A DNA stretch of 29,509 nt from JBLHUT01 sp047629975 (GTDB taxonomy: Bacteria > Pseudomonadota > Alphaproteobacteria > Rhodobacterales > Rhodobacteraceae), in NCBI GenBank assembly GCA_047629975.1, contig JBLHUT010000011.1:1-29509 (forward strand), read 5' to 3'. Position numbers and translations under genes: made by a program. The notes beneath the pieces are model-generated. The model had not been told where the DNA came from. It saw only the letters and a program-made list of their open reading frames with translations, and made no database searches. Shown here piece by piece: positions 16,885 through 24,435 of the stretch. Every line of letters begins with the position of its first letter. The first letter of the stretch is position 1.

Positions 16885-17535
16885 CTAAACAGGCGCAAAT
16901 CCACGGCCAGTTTCGGCCAGCACTTCCAGCTCGCCCTCGGAGATATTGAAAAACACTCCGTGTAGCTGCAAATCTTCGTTTTCGATAGCCTCGGTAATAA
17001 ACGGGAACCCTGACAAATTGTCGATCGACGTTGCAATCGCTTCTTTTTCAAGCGCGCGCAGCCGCTCTTGAGGGTCTTCGATGTGGGTCACCCGTTCATA
17101 GCCCGGGCGCAGTATCTCTAGCCAGCGACCGATAAAGCTGGTGGGTTGTTGAAGCTCTTCGGAGGTGCCGGCGCACATGTCGTGACACCCCTGAACCCCG
17201 CCGCAATCAGAATGGCCCATCACGATCAGATGACTGACCTTGAGGACGCGCACAGCATATTCAACCGCCGCCGATGTTCCGTGCGGATCGCCGTCGGGGG
17301 CATAGGGGGGCACAAGGTTGGCAATATTGCGATGCAGAAAAATATCGCCTGATTGTGCGCCGAACACGGTGGTCACATTCACCCGACTGTCACAGCAGGC
17401 AATGACCATCATCGGGGGGCGTTGACCGTCTTTTGCAAGGCGGCGAAACCAGCTTTTGTTTTCCACATACGTCGTAGCACGCCAGCCGTGATAACGGTTC
17501 ACAAGAAAACTCGGCAGGGGGCGGGCAAGGGGCAT
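16885..17535 (-). CDS. Beta-class carbonic anhydrase
   Basis: The 216-residue enzyme interconverts CO2 and bicarbonate. The zinc site is visible: C47 and the paired D49-x-R51 in CCDSR, and H108-SD-C111 in MGHSDCGG. GDIFLHRNIANLVPPY and TSAAVEYAV are the other family motifs. It probably supplies bicarbonate to carboxylases. ATG 17535 is chosen over an in-frame TTG at 17541. The gene is convergent with asd and divergent from the Hpt-like gene. The family is often named can or cynT; there is no cyanase gene here, so I leave the symbol empty. Confidence 0.94.
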   Translation of the reverse strand: MPLARPLPSFLVNRYHGWRATTYVENKSWFRRLAKDGQRPPMMVIACCDSRVNVTTVFGAQSGDIFLHRNIANLVPPYAPDGDPHGTSAAVEYAVRVLKVSHLIVMGHSDCGGVQGCHDMCAGTSEELQQPTSFIGRWLEILRPGYERVTHIEDPQERLRALEKEAIATSIDNLSGFPFITEAIENEDLQLHGVFFNISEGELEVLAETGRGFAPV

Positions 17536-17684
17536 GGGCAACTTTCAGGCGCTGGGGTAACTCTTGTTTACTGAATCTTCACATCAAGTTCGAGCGACTT
17601 TTCCCTTCATTGGCAACGCTTTCTTCAGCACGACCTGACACAAGGCGTCATTGTCGTGGGGGCGATGTGATAAAAGGTGATCAA

Positions 17685-18065
17685 GTGTCAAATTTAGCAA
17701 CTTTGCATGTCGAAGAACCCGTTCGGCTGGATTCGGATCGTTTGAGTACGTTGTATTTCCAGCTTGGCGAAGTCAGTGCGGAGACGATTATGTGCCGTGC
17801 CATGGAGGAGCTTGCCGTTCGGCTTTCGGAATTGCAGCCGTTGCTGCAAGAAGAAGACTATCAGCGTTTGGCGAAAGTGTCGCGTAGTCTGATCGGTATT
17901 GCCGAGCAAATCGGCATGGCAAGCCTTGCGAGGGTCGCCGGTGATGTCACCGAATGCGCCATGGCGGGTAATCTGCCTGCGCTTTCAGCGACATTGAACC
18001 GGCTTAACCGTATCGGTGACATGTCATTGATGGCGATCTGGGATTTGCGTGACATGCGGGTCTGA
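17685..18065 (+). CDS. Small helical protein resembling a degenerate Hpt domain
   Basis: From GTG 17685 (AAAGG 7 bases upstream) the product has 126 residues, nearly all predicted helix. The segment R67-S-L-I-G71 followed by G77 keeps the glycine spacing of the Hpt motif HxLKGxxxxxG. The phospho-accepting histidine is replaced by R67 and the lysine by I70. The following LARVAGDVTECAMAGNLPALSATLNRLNRI resembles the later Hpt helices. If this is right, it cannot accept phosphate and may act as a binding partner. The frame is open upstream to 17610, but those 25 residues look unstructured. It lies upstream of the M17 peptidase gene by about 127 bases. The family is not one I can name with certainty. 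Confidence 0.7.
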   Translation: MSNLATLHVEEPVRLDSDRLSTLYFQLGEVSAETIMCRAMEELAVRLSELQPLLQEEDYQRLAKVSRSLIGIAEQIGMASLARVAGDVTECAMAGNLPALSATLNRLNRIGDMSLMAIWDLRDMRV

Positions 18066-18095
18066 TCGATTGTGCAGGAGGAACGGAAGGCTGCC

Positions 18096-18215
18096 ATGAC
18101 GTTGGCCTTCTGGGTGGGAAGGGTCTTTGCAGCGGGCCGGAGGCGTAATAGGCTTGTGCGCAGATGCTTCCAACAAATCGGACCTAACCCAGATGAGCCT
18201 TTGTTTTGCGCCTGA
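18096..18215 (+). other. Possible 39-codon leader ORF or hairpin before the M17 gene
   Basis: ATG 18096 has GGAAGG five bases before it, a better ribosome site than the M17 start has. The frame runs 39 codons (MTLAFWVGRVFAAGRRRNR... ends LFCA) to TGA 18213-18215, overlapping the peptidase start at 18193 in another frame. The same bases form GAAGGC / GCCTTC arms (18086-18091 and 18105-18110) that could hide the ribosome site. Either translation coupling or chance is possible. Confidence 0.25.
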
Positions 18216-19581
18216 AAACGCGCCGTCGATTCCGCTTCATGTCATTTCCGTCGACGAGTTGCCAACCTGGCTTGACGGGCGCAGTGCGTCGGTTTCGGGC
18301 TGGACGACACGGGTCGGTTTTACCGCTGGATTGGGGCAAGCAGCCCTGATCCCCGATGCCCGGGAAGCAGGAGGCGCGCTGGCCGTTGTTGGCTACGGCA
18401 CACCCGCCGGGCGTTTGCGGGGCCGGTTTCATCTGGCTGGTGCCGCGCGGCAATTGCCCGAAGGGACGTATCATCTTGTGACCACGTTGCCGCAAGCGGA
18501 GGCCGAGCATATGGCGCTGGGCTGGTTGCTGGCGCAGTATAGTTTCGACCGCTACCGCGTTCAGCCGGGTAAGGCCGCGCAGCTGAAATGTCCCGAGGGC
18601 GTCGATCACGCGCGTTTCGAAGCGATTGCCAACGGCGAGGCGCTGACCCGTGATCTGATCAACACACCAACCAGTGACATGGGGCCGGATGCGCTTGAGC
18701 AAGCAGCGCGCGGGGTGGCGGCACGGTTTGATGCCACGCTTCAGGTTACGCACGGGGATGATTTGCTAAGTGCGAACTTCCCGATGATCCACGCGGTGGG
18801 GCGCGCCTCGGCCCAAGCGCCGCGTTTGCTTGATATGCGTTGGGGCGCGGCAGGGCCGACGTTGACGCTTGTGGGAAAGGGCGTTTGTTTCGATACTGGT
18901 GGGCTGAACCTGAAACCGGGTGCGTCCATGGGTTTGATGAAAAAGGATATGGGCGGTGCGGCGGCTGTTCTGGGGCTTGCGCATATGATCATGGCGCTGG
19001 GGCTGGCGGTACGGCTGCGCGTGCTCATTCCGGCGGTCGAGAACAGCGTGTCGTCAAATAGCTTCCGGCCGCAGGATATTCTGGTCTCTCGCAAGGGTTT
19101 GACGGTCGAGATCAACAATACAGACGCCGAAGGGCGGTTGGTGTTGGCGGATGCTTTGGCCTTTGCGGACGAAGAGTCTCCTGAGTGCCTGATTTCAATG
19201 GCGACCCTGACCGGGGCGGCGCGTGTGGCTGTCGGCCCTGATATTGCGCCGTATTTTACCGATGACGAGGCGATGTCGGGTGCGTTGGTCGATGCGTCAA
19301 AGGCGGTGATGGACCCTGTCTGGCGGTTGCCGTTCTGGGAACCTTACGAGCCGATGATCGAGCCGGGGATTGCCGATCTGGACAATGCGCCCAAAGGCGG
19401 ATTTGCGGGGGCGATTACTGCGGCGTTGTTCTTGCGGCGCTTTGTCGGGCAAAGCGGCAGTTATACACATTTTGACATTTACGGGTGGCAACCGGCTGCG
19501 GCACCTGCGCGTCCAAAAGGCGGGGTGGGCCAAGGAACCCGCGCAATTCTGGAGGCGCTGCCTGCGCGTCTGGGGCTTTAG
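18193..19581 (+). CDS. Leucyl aminopeptidase family protein (M17)
   Basis: The 462-residue protein is an M17 metallo-aminopeptidase. The C-terminal catalytic domain has VGKGVCFDTGG (K229 and D234), LMKKDMGGAAAV, PAVENSVSSNSFRPQDIL and the signature NTDAEGRL (309-316). These supply the two-metal ligands and the catalytic lysine and arginine. The N-terminal 160 residues form the variable domain. It removes N-terminal residues from peptides in the cytoplasm. ATG 18193 fits the family N-terminus but its ribosome site is weak; TTG 18127 is an alternative that adds 22 residues. The NlpC/P60 gene starts in the base right after its stop codon. It differs from PepA proper by being somewhat shorter. 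Confidence 0.94.
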   Translation: MSLCFAPENAPSIPLHVISVDELPTWLDGRSASVSGWTTRVGFTAGLGQAALIPDAREAGGALAVVGYGTPAGRLRGRFHLAGAARQLPEGTYHLVTTLPQAEAEHMALGWLLAQYSFDRYRVQPGKAAQLKCPEGVDHARFEAIANGEALTRDLINTPTSDMGPDALEQAARGVAARFDATLQVTHGDDLLSANFPMIHAVGRASAQAPRLLDMRWGAAGPTLTLVGKGVCFDTGGLNLKPGASMGLMKKDMGGAAAVLGLAHMIMALGLAVRLRVLIPAVENSVSSNSFRPQDILVSRKGLTVEINNTDAEGRLVLADALAFADEESPECLISMATLTGAARVAVGPDIAPYFTDDEAMSGALVDASKAVMDPVWRLPFWEPYEPMIEPGIADLDNAPKGGFAGAITAALFLRRFVGQSGSYTHFDIYGWQPAAAPARPKGGVGQGTRAILEALPARLGL

Positions 19582-20415
19582 GTGGCGTTTGACCGGCGGG
19601 TGACCCCGACCAACGGACGCGTTGCCGCACAGGAATTACGCGGGCAGGTAGACGCGCAGACGTTTGTCGCAGGAGAGTTGCGCCGCTGCGTTGTGCCGGT
19701 TGTCGATCTTTTGGCGGGGCCTGACGCCGGGCGTGATCGTCAGATCCTTTACGGGGAATCTGTGCGTGTCTTTGAGCAAGTTGACGGGGTCTGCTTTGTG
19801 CAGGCGGAAAAAGATGGCTATGTCGGCTATGTCGTTGCCAGTGCCTTGGCGGAATGCCCCGCGCCGACCCACCGGGTCGGGGTGCCTGCGACGCATCTGT
19901 ACCCGCAACCGGACCTGAAATGCCACGAGGATGTCTGGCTGTCGTTTGGCTCCAGGGTGCGCGTTGTATCTGCAAGTGGTGGCTTTTTTGAAACTCACAC
20001 AGGGCAATTTGTGCCCAAGCCGCACTTGCGCCCGCTGAATGCGCCCTTTGCGGATGCTGTGACGGTCGCACAAATGCATTTCGGGGTGCCGTATCTTTGG
20101 GGTGGAAATTCGAGTGCGGGAATTGATTGCTCGGGGTTGGTGCAAACTGCCATGATTGCAGCCGGATTCGAATGCGCAGGTGACAGTGACCTTCAGGAGA
20201 GGCAGCTGGGGCGGCGACTACCGGATGGTTCGGCATCGGTGCGGGGAGATTTGTGGTTTTGGCCAGGTCATGTGGCAATAATGGTGGATGAGCATACCTT
20301 GATCCATGCCAATGCCCATCAAATGGCTGTTGGCTATGAGGATCTGGACGAAGCGACTGCACGCATCGCACAAACCCAAGGCATGGAACCGACTGCGCAT
20401 CGCAGGCTCGGGTAG
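19582..20415 (+). CDS. NlpC/P60-family cysteine peptidase with N-terminal SH3-like domains
   Basis: The 277-residue protein begins with GTG immediately after the M17 stop (TAG-GTG). Residues about 25-150 hold two SH3b-like segments (VVPVVDLLAGPDAGRDRQILYGESVRVFE... and VGVPATHLYPQPDLKCHEDVWLSFGSRVRV). The C-terminal NlpC/P60 domain has C183 in GIDCSGLV, H230 in GHVAIMVD and a third polar residue in IHANAH (H242). Preceding VPYLWGGNSSAGIDCSG is the classic signature. Family members cut gamma-D-Glu-diamino acid bonds in wall peptides. No signal peptide is seen, so a cytoplasmic role in muropeptide recycling with the M17 peptidase is plausible (inference). Confidence 0.93.
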   Translation: MAFDRRVTPTNGRVAAQELRGQVDAQTFVAGELRRCVVPVVDLLAGPDAGRDRQILYGESVRVFEQVDGVCFVQAEKDGYVGYVVASALAECPAPTHRVGVPATHLYPQPDLKCHEDVWLSFGSRVRVVSASGGFFETHTGQFVPKPHLRPLNAPFADAVTVAQMHFGVPYLWGGNSSAGIDCSGLVQTAMIAAGFECAGDSDLQERQLGRRLPDGSASVRGDLWFWPGHVAIMVDEHTLIHANAHQMAVGYEDLDEATARIAQTQGMEPTAHRRLG

Positions 20416-20508
20416 GCTCCCGCCACAAAAGGATGCAGGCCCGGGCCTGCCCATTTTGTGTTGGGCGTGGCGGCGGAGCCGGGCCCCTTTGGGGCCGTGC
20501 CTCCGCCG
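20414..20508. repeat. Composite two-hairpin element, copy 2 (convergent NlpC-P60/DUF2794 junction)
   Basis: AGGCTCCCGCCA (20414-20425) overlaps the last codon of the hydrolase gene. A perfect 16-base palindrome GCAGGCCCGGGCCTGC (20435-20450) is flanked by CACAAAA (20424-20430) and TTTTGTG (20454-20460), giving a strong bidirectional terminator. TGTTGGGCGTGGC (20459-20471) then leads into a large hairpin: outer arms CGGCGGAG / CTCCGCCG (20471-20478, 20501-20508) and inner GGCCCC-TTT-GGGGCC (20482-20496). The layout repeats that of 14327-14405. Confidence 0.7.
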
Positions 20509-20530
20509 AGGGCGCCCGGACGTGTCGGTG

Positions 20531-20875
20531 TCAGTCGATAGACCGGATGAGTTTGCGTTCAAGCACGCGTAAAACGACTTTCAGGTCATGCCCGCGTTTC
20601 ATGATCTGGCCATCAAGCCCGACTACAGCATACATGCCTTGCCTCAGCCGGAGCTTGGGGCGTTTTTCTATTCTGTAGAGCGGATTTTCGGCGGTTCGGC
20701 GAAACACCGCAAAGACCGCAACCTCGCGCAGGCTTGATATGCCGTAGTCCCGCCATTCTCCGGCAGCGACCATTCGCCCGTAAAGTCCAAGGATTTGATT
20801 GAGTTCCGTTCGATGGAACGAGACTTGATCGGTTGCCGTGTGCGGTGGAAACGTGGAAGGGGGCTGCATGTTCAT
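20531..20875 (-). CDS. DUF2794 family protein
   Basis: The product is about 114 residues from ATG 20875 (MNMQPPSTF...). VSFHRTELNQILGLYGRMVAAGEWRDYGI, REVAVFAVFRR and PLYRIEKRPKLRLRQGMYAVVG are the conserved core of DUF2794, a family of small soluble proteins found mainly in alphaproteobacteria. No function is established to my knowledge. No signal peptide, membrane helix or metal site is visible. The frame is open to 20911, and ATG 20869 is another possible start; CCGAG lies just before 20875. It is convergent with the NlpC/P60 gene and has a possible CtrA-type site about 80-90 bases upstream. Confidence 0.85.
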   Translation of the reverse strand: MNMQPPSTFPPHTATDQVSFHRTELNQILGLYGRMVAAGEWRDYGISSLREVAVFAVFRRTAENPLYRIEKRPKLRLRQGMYAVVGLDGQIMKRGHDLKVVLRVLERKLIRSID

Positions 20876-20953
20876 GGCTCGGAGTTTGTGCTGCCCGAAG
20901 GTGCAAATCAAGAGTGGTTCCAGTATCGCCGCAGTATCGCCTTTGAATTTCCA

Positions 20954-20967
20954 TTAACCACGCTTAA
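20954..20967. promoter_or_regulatory. Possible CtrA-like site upstream of DUF2794
   Basis: TTAACCACGCTTAA fits two TTAA half-sites separated by 6 bases; the alphaproteobacterial CtrA consensus has 7. It lies about 80-90 bases upstream of the DUF2794 start. It could be a cell-cycle regulator site or chance in an AT-rich patch. Confidence 0.3.
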
Positions 20968-21192
20968 TTTTGCCGCATTTGGGGGGCAGACATGTCCTTA
21001 TGTAGAGAGTAATAACTCACCCCGATGCTGCAGCTTTTCAGCCCCCACCCAGCCTGCAGCATCGGGGCTACATTTTCATCCAGCCCCGCACTCAAGCCAG
21101 ATATAGCACAGAAGGCCCGAAAGCCTTTGGACCGGATTTCCGTGTGATCCGGTGAAGTCTATTTGCGGTGCGGTCTGCCTTGCTCCCGAGAC

Positions 21193-21220
21193 AAAAAAAG
21201 ACCCGGGCAAAGCCCGGGCC
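21193..21220 (-). terminator. Rho-independent terminator of the response-regulator gene
   Basis: On the minus strand GCCCGGGC pairs across a TTT loop with GCCCGGG(T), followed directly by a C and seven T residues (21199-21193). It lies 90-120 bases after the response-regulator stop, so that mRNA has a long 3' untranslated region. Confidence 0.85.
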
Positions 21221-21310
21221 AGTCCAACAGGGAGGTACCACATTGTAACCCTATGTGGCCAAGGGATATGTAACCTGCTTACAGGGTGGTTGTTTCCAAA
21301 TGGTTACTTT

Positions 21311-21997
21311 TCAAGCAACCAAACGATATCCACCTGATTCTGTGACAAGCAAACGTGCATTTGACGGGTCCGGCTCGATCTTTTGCCGCAGACGGTAGAT
21401 GTGTGTCTCAAGGGTGTGGGTGGTGACACCGGCATTGTATCCCCAAACTTCGTGCAGCAACACGTCGCGCGCCACAACGCCTTCGGTCGCCCGATACAGG
21501 AACTTCAGAATATTCGTTTCCTTCTCGGTCAGGCGGATTTTGCGTTCGGCCTCGTCGATCAACAGCTTCATCGAGGGCTTGAACGTGTACGGCCCGAGTT
21601 GGAAAACCGCATCTTCGGATTGCTCGTGCTGGCGCAGCTGGGCGCGGATACGGGCAAGCAGAACCGGAAACTTGAACGGTTTGGTAATATAATCGTTCGC
21701 ACCAGCATCAAGGCCAAGAATTGTGTCGGCGTCACTATCATGGCCGGTCAGCATGAGGATCGGGCACTTCACACCCTGTTTGCGCATCAGCCTGCACAGC
21801 TCGCGGCCATCGGTATCGGGCAGGCCGACATCAAGGATCACCAGATCATAAATTCCCTCTTTGGCCTTTGTCATGGCCTCGGCACCGCTGCCGCCTTCGA
21901 AAACATCGAAGTCTTCGGTCATTACCAATTGTTCGCTCAGCGCTTCGCGCAGATCTTCGTCGTCATCAATCAGCAGGATTTTCTTCATATTGGCCAT
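21311..21997 (-). CDS. OmpR/PhoB-type response regulator
   Basis: The 228-residue protein has a receiver domain (about 5-120) with the acidic pocket D11-D12-D13, the phospho-accepting D56 in LVILDVGLPDTDG, T84 in LMLTGHD and K106 in YITKPFK. The C-terminal winged helix (about 130-228) has RKIRLTEKETNILKFLYR, VLLHEVWGYNAGVTTHTLETHIYRLRQKIE and GGYRLVA, the OmpR/PhoB DNA-binding pattern. It should bind DNA when phosphorylated. No histidine kinase gene is next to it, so its partner is unknown. ATG 21997 has AAGGA about 10 bases upstream; ATG 21988 is less well placed. It is divergent from ribA. Confidence 0.94.
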   Translation of the reverse strand: MANMKKILLIDDDEDLREALSEQLVMTEDFDVFEGGSGAEAMTKAKEGIYDLVILDVGLPDTDGRELCRLMRKQGVKCPILMLTGHDSDADTILGLDAGANDYITKPFKFPVLLARIRAQLRQHEQSEDAVFQLGPYTFKPSMKLLIDEAERKIRLTEKETNILKFLYRATEGVVARDVLLHEVWGYNAGVTTHTLETHIYRLRQKIEPDPSNARLLVTESGGYRLVA

Positions 21998-22167
21998 GGT
22001 GCGGATATCCTTCTTGTCGCTTGGATAACATATGTTGCTCGATCATACTTTCGACAAGGATTGCTGCAATTTTCTCACGCGGTCGTGTCGTGGGGCTGGC
22101 ATATGTTTCAATCTGGCGTCAGACAGGGGGTATCCGGTGAGTGACCAGAGTGAGACGGACCCGATAG

Positions 22168-23235
22168 ATGGCGCTTTTACCCTCCCCTGCTGAACGCCGT
22201 GCACGCGCGCGCGCAGATTTGCGCATGGGCGTGCCTGTGGTTTTGTGCGACGGCGATGTTGCGTCGCTGGTTGTTCCGGTCGAGACGGTTTCGCCTGACC
22301 GGTTTGCGGCATTGCGTGCGATCGGGGGAATTGTTCTGGTGATTACAGCGCGTCGGGCGCAAACCCTTCGGGCGCGGGCCTATGACGGAGATCTGGCCCG
22401 TATCAAGGTTGCCCCAGACCGGCCGTTGAAATGGGTTCAAGGTGTTGCCGATCCGGCGACTGACCTGTCCATGCCGATGAAAGGCCCGTTTGTGAGCCTT
22501 CGGGAGGGAGCGGCGGATAGTCACCGCGCGGCGATTGCTCTGGTAAAAGAATCGCGCCTTCTTCCGGCGGTGCTTATGGTGACGCTGGATGACCCGCGGA
22601 TTGGCGATGGTCTTACCTGTCTTGATATCACGGACGTGCCCGCGCCGGCGGTTTACCGTGATGTGATTGCCGCCCGCCTGCCGATGCAGGTCTCTGAAGA
22701 AGGGCGATTGCATGTGTTTCGTCCCGATGATGGCGGCGAAGAGCATTATGCGATTGAAATCGGCCAACCGACCCGCGACGCGCCTGTTTTGGCGCGGCTT
22801 CATTCGGCGTGCTTCACCGGTGATTTGATGGGGTCGCTCAAATGTGACTGTGGCCCGCAATTGCGCGGCGCGCTGGGCTTGATGGGACAAGAGGGCGCCG
22901 GCGTGCTGGTGTACCTGAATCAGGAAGGTCGCGGGATCGGGTTGGCCAATAAAATGCGGGCCTATGCCTTACAGGACCAAGGGTTCGATACCGTCGAGGC
23001 GAACCACAGGTTGGGCTTTGAGGATGACGAGAGAGATTTCCGTATCGGTGCCGCGATCTTGCAAAAGCTCGGATTCGACGCGGTACGGTTGATGACCAAC
23101 AACCCTGCAAAGATTGCGATGATGGAAAAACAGGGCATTTCGGTTGTCGAGCGTGTTCCGCTGAAGGTTGGGGAAACCAAAGAAAACAGGGGTTATCTGG
23201 CGACAAAGGCGGCGAAATCGGGGCATTTGTTGTGA
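22168..23235 (+). CDS. ribA: GTP cyclohydrolase II with degenerate DHBP-synthase-like N-terminal domain
   Basis: The 355-residue protein ends in a complete GTP cyclohydrolase II domain (about 165-345). Zinc ligands are C215, C226 and C228 in HSACFTGDLMGSLKCDCG, with LNQEGRGIGLANKM and the DAVRLMTNNPAKI region. It opens GTP in the first step of riboflavin synthesis. Residues about 15-150 resemble RibB in layout, but the acidic DHBP-synthase loop (normally rich in Glu/Asp) reads VVLCDGDVASLVV, so that activity is probably lost. Proteins of this shape are common in Rhodobacterales (recalled, not checked). The stop overlaps the next GTG by 4 bases. Confidence 0.93.
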   Translation: MALLPSPAERRARARADLRMGVPVVLCDGDVASLVVPVETVSPDRFAALRAIGGIVLVITARRAQTLRARAYDGDLARIKVAPDRPLKWVQGVADPATDLSMPMKGPFVSLREGAADSHRAAIALVKESRLLPAVLMVTLDDPRIGDGLTCLDITDVPAPAVYRDVIAARLPMQVSEEGRLHVFRPDDGGEEHYAIEIGQPTRDAPVLARLHSACFTGDLMGSLKCDCGPQLRGALGLMGQEGAGVLVYLNQEGRGIGLANKMRAYALQDQGFDTVEANHRLGFEDDERDFRIGAAILQKLGFDAVRLMTNNPAKIAMMEKQGISVVERVPLKVGETKENRGYLATKAAKSGHLL

Positions 23236-23726
23236 CGCCGTGCGATATTGTTGTGACGCGACGGGGGGTGCGGTTTCTTGGGCGATACTTTCCGGCGGCG
23301 ATCGGGCGCGGCGGGATAACGGCTGACAAGCGCGAAGGCGACGGGGCGACACCGTGTGGCGAACACCGAATCGCCGGAATGATGTACAGGCCCGACCGGA
23401 TGACGCGACCTGCCGCCACAGCAATTGCAATCGGCCCGCGTGATCTGTGGTCTGATGACGTCACGCACGCATTTTACAACAAACTTGTGCGCGCGCCTTG
23501 CGGGTTTAGTCATGAACGGATGCGGCGCAGTGATCGTTTGTATGATCTGGTCCTGATCCTTGACTGGAACTGGCCCGAGGCGACACCGGGGCGCGGGTCG
23601 GCCATTTTTATCCACGCGTGGCGGAAACCGCGACATCCCACCGAAGGCTGTGTTGCCTTCCGGCGGGATCATTTGCGTTGGATTGCTGAACGAATCACGC
23701 CGCACACGCGGGTGATCGTGCGCTAG
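23232..23726 (+). CDS. L,D-transpeptidase-fold (YkuD) protein
   Basis: The 164-residue protein is a bare YkuD domain. The active-site motif is H128-AWRKPRHPTEGC-VAF with C140 as nucleophile. Its N-terminal TPCGEHRIAGMMYRPDR and YDLVLILDWN stretches fit the same family (the YcfS/YbiS-like PF03734 group). Family members form or alter 3-3 wall crosslinks or attach lipoproteins. No signal peptide or membrane helix is visible here, so its location is unclear. GTG 23232 overlaps the ribA stop (GTGA), so it is co-translated with ribA, without an obvious functional link. It ends 3 bases from the convergent yggS stop. Confidence 0.88.
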   Translation: MTPCDIVVTRRGVRFLGRYFPAAIGRGGITADKREGDGATPCGEHRIAGMMYRPDRMTRPAATAIAIGPRDLWSDDVTHAFYNKLVRAPCGFSHERMRRSDRLYDLVLILDWNWPEATPGRGSAIFIHAWRKPRHPTEGCVAFRRDHLRWIAERITPHTRVIVR

Positions 23727-23729
23727 CGG

Positions 23730-24383
23730 TCAGGTGTAATCGCGCTCCCCAAAGATCGCGGAGCCGACCCGGATATGTGTCGCGCCAAGGGCCACGGCCT
23801 GTTCGAAATCGCTGCTCATGCCCATCGACAGACCTGACAACCCGTTGCGGGCGGCAATTTTTCCCAAAAGGGCGAAATGCAGGCTGGGCTCTTCGTCAAC
23901 GGGCGGGATGCACATCAACCCTTTGACCGGCAGGTCAAGTTTCACGCAATCCGCGACAAAGGCATCGGCATCGGCGGGCAGGATACCGGCCTTTTGCGAC
24001 TCTTCGCCTGTGTTGACCTGCACAAACAGATCGGGGCAGGCACCGGTTTCCTGTGCCAGCCGCGCAAAGGTCGCGGCAAGTTTGGGGCGGTCGAGCGTGT
24101 GAATGGTTTGAAACAGGGCAAAGGCCTGTCGCGCCTTGTTGGTTTGCAACGGGCCGATCAGGTGCAGGTCGATGCCGGTATAGGTTTCGCGAAAGTCCGG
24201 CCATTTTCCGGCGGCTTCCTGAACCTTGTTTTCCCCGAACACCCGATGACCCTGATCCAGCACGGCGGCCACGCGTTCGTTGGGTTGTACTTTCGAGACG
24301 GCAATCAGGGTGGTGCTTGCGGCGGGGCGGTTTGCGTCTGCTTCGGCTTTGGCAAGCCGGTCTTTGATATCTTGTAGGGGCAT
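23730..24383 (-). CDS. YggS family pyridoxal-phosphate homeostasis protein
   Basis: The 217-residue protein is the PLP-binding alanine-racemase-fold type III protein. The PLP lysine is K31 in TLIAVSKVQP. HRVFGENKVQEA, DLHLIGPLQTNKAR, LFVQVNTGEESQKAGI, LPVKGLMCIPP and SMGMSSDFEQAVALGATHIRVGSAIFG are all family motifs. It keeps free PLP levels in balance and has no known enzyme activity. It reads on the minus strand after the porin gene but is separated from it by the porin terminator. No odd features are seen. Confidence 0.96.
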   Translation of the reverse strand: MPLQDIKDRLAKAEADANRPAASTTLIAVSKVQPNERVAAVLDQGHRVFGENKVQEAAGKWPDFRETYTGIDLHLIGPLQTNKARQAFALFQTIHTLDRPKLAATFARLAQETGACPDLFVQVNTGEESQKAGILPADADAFVADCVKLDLPVKGLMCIPPVDEEPSLHFALLGKIAARNGLSGLSMGMSSDFEQAVALGATHIRVGSAIFGERDYT

Positions 24384-24435
24384 GTCGGTGTCTCCTTGGG
24401 GCCGGACCTTTATAGCGGTGCTATAACCTGTGCCC

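Larger units (their letters stand above)
20876..21310. other. 435-base hairpin-rich spacer between DUF2794 and response-regulator genes
   Basis: No protein gene is supported here. It contains a TTAA-N6-TTAA word (20954-20967), a 14-base inverted repeat CCCCGATGCTGCAG / CTGCAGCATCGGGG (21020-21033 and 21054-21067, 20-base loop), a second stem ACCGGAT / ATCCGGT (21131-21137 and 21147-21153), the response-regulator terminator (21193-21220) and a small stem CCACAT / ATGTGG (21238-21258). The density of paired elements suggests an untranslated RNA or long untranslated leaders. Confidence 0.5.

Noticed and set aside
21241..21275. Repeated GTAACC words (21245 and 21270) suggesting a repeat array
   Set aside because: Only two copies with different surroundings; too little for a repeat or operator call.
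21152..21337. 61-codon plus-strand frame over the response-regulator terminator
   Set aside because: Crosses a strong terminator stem and has no plausible ribosome site or conserved features.
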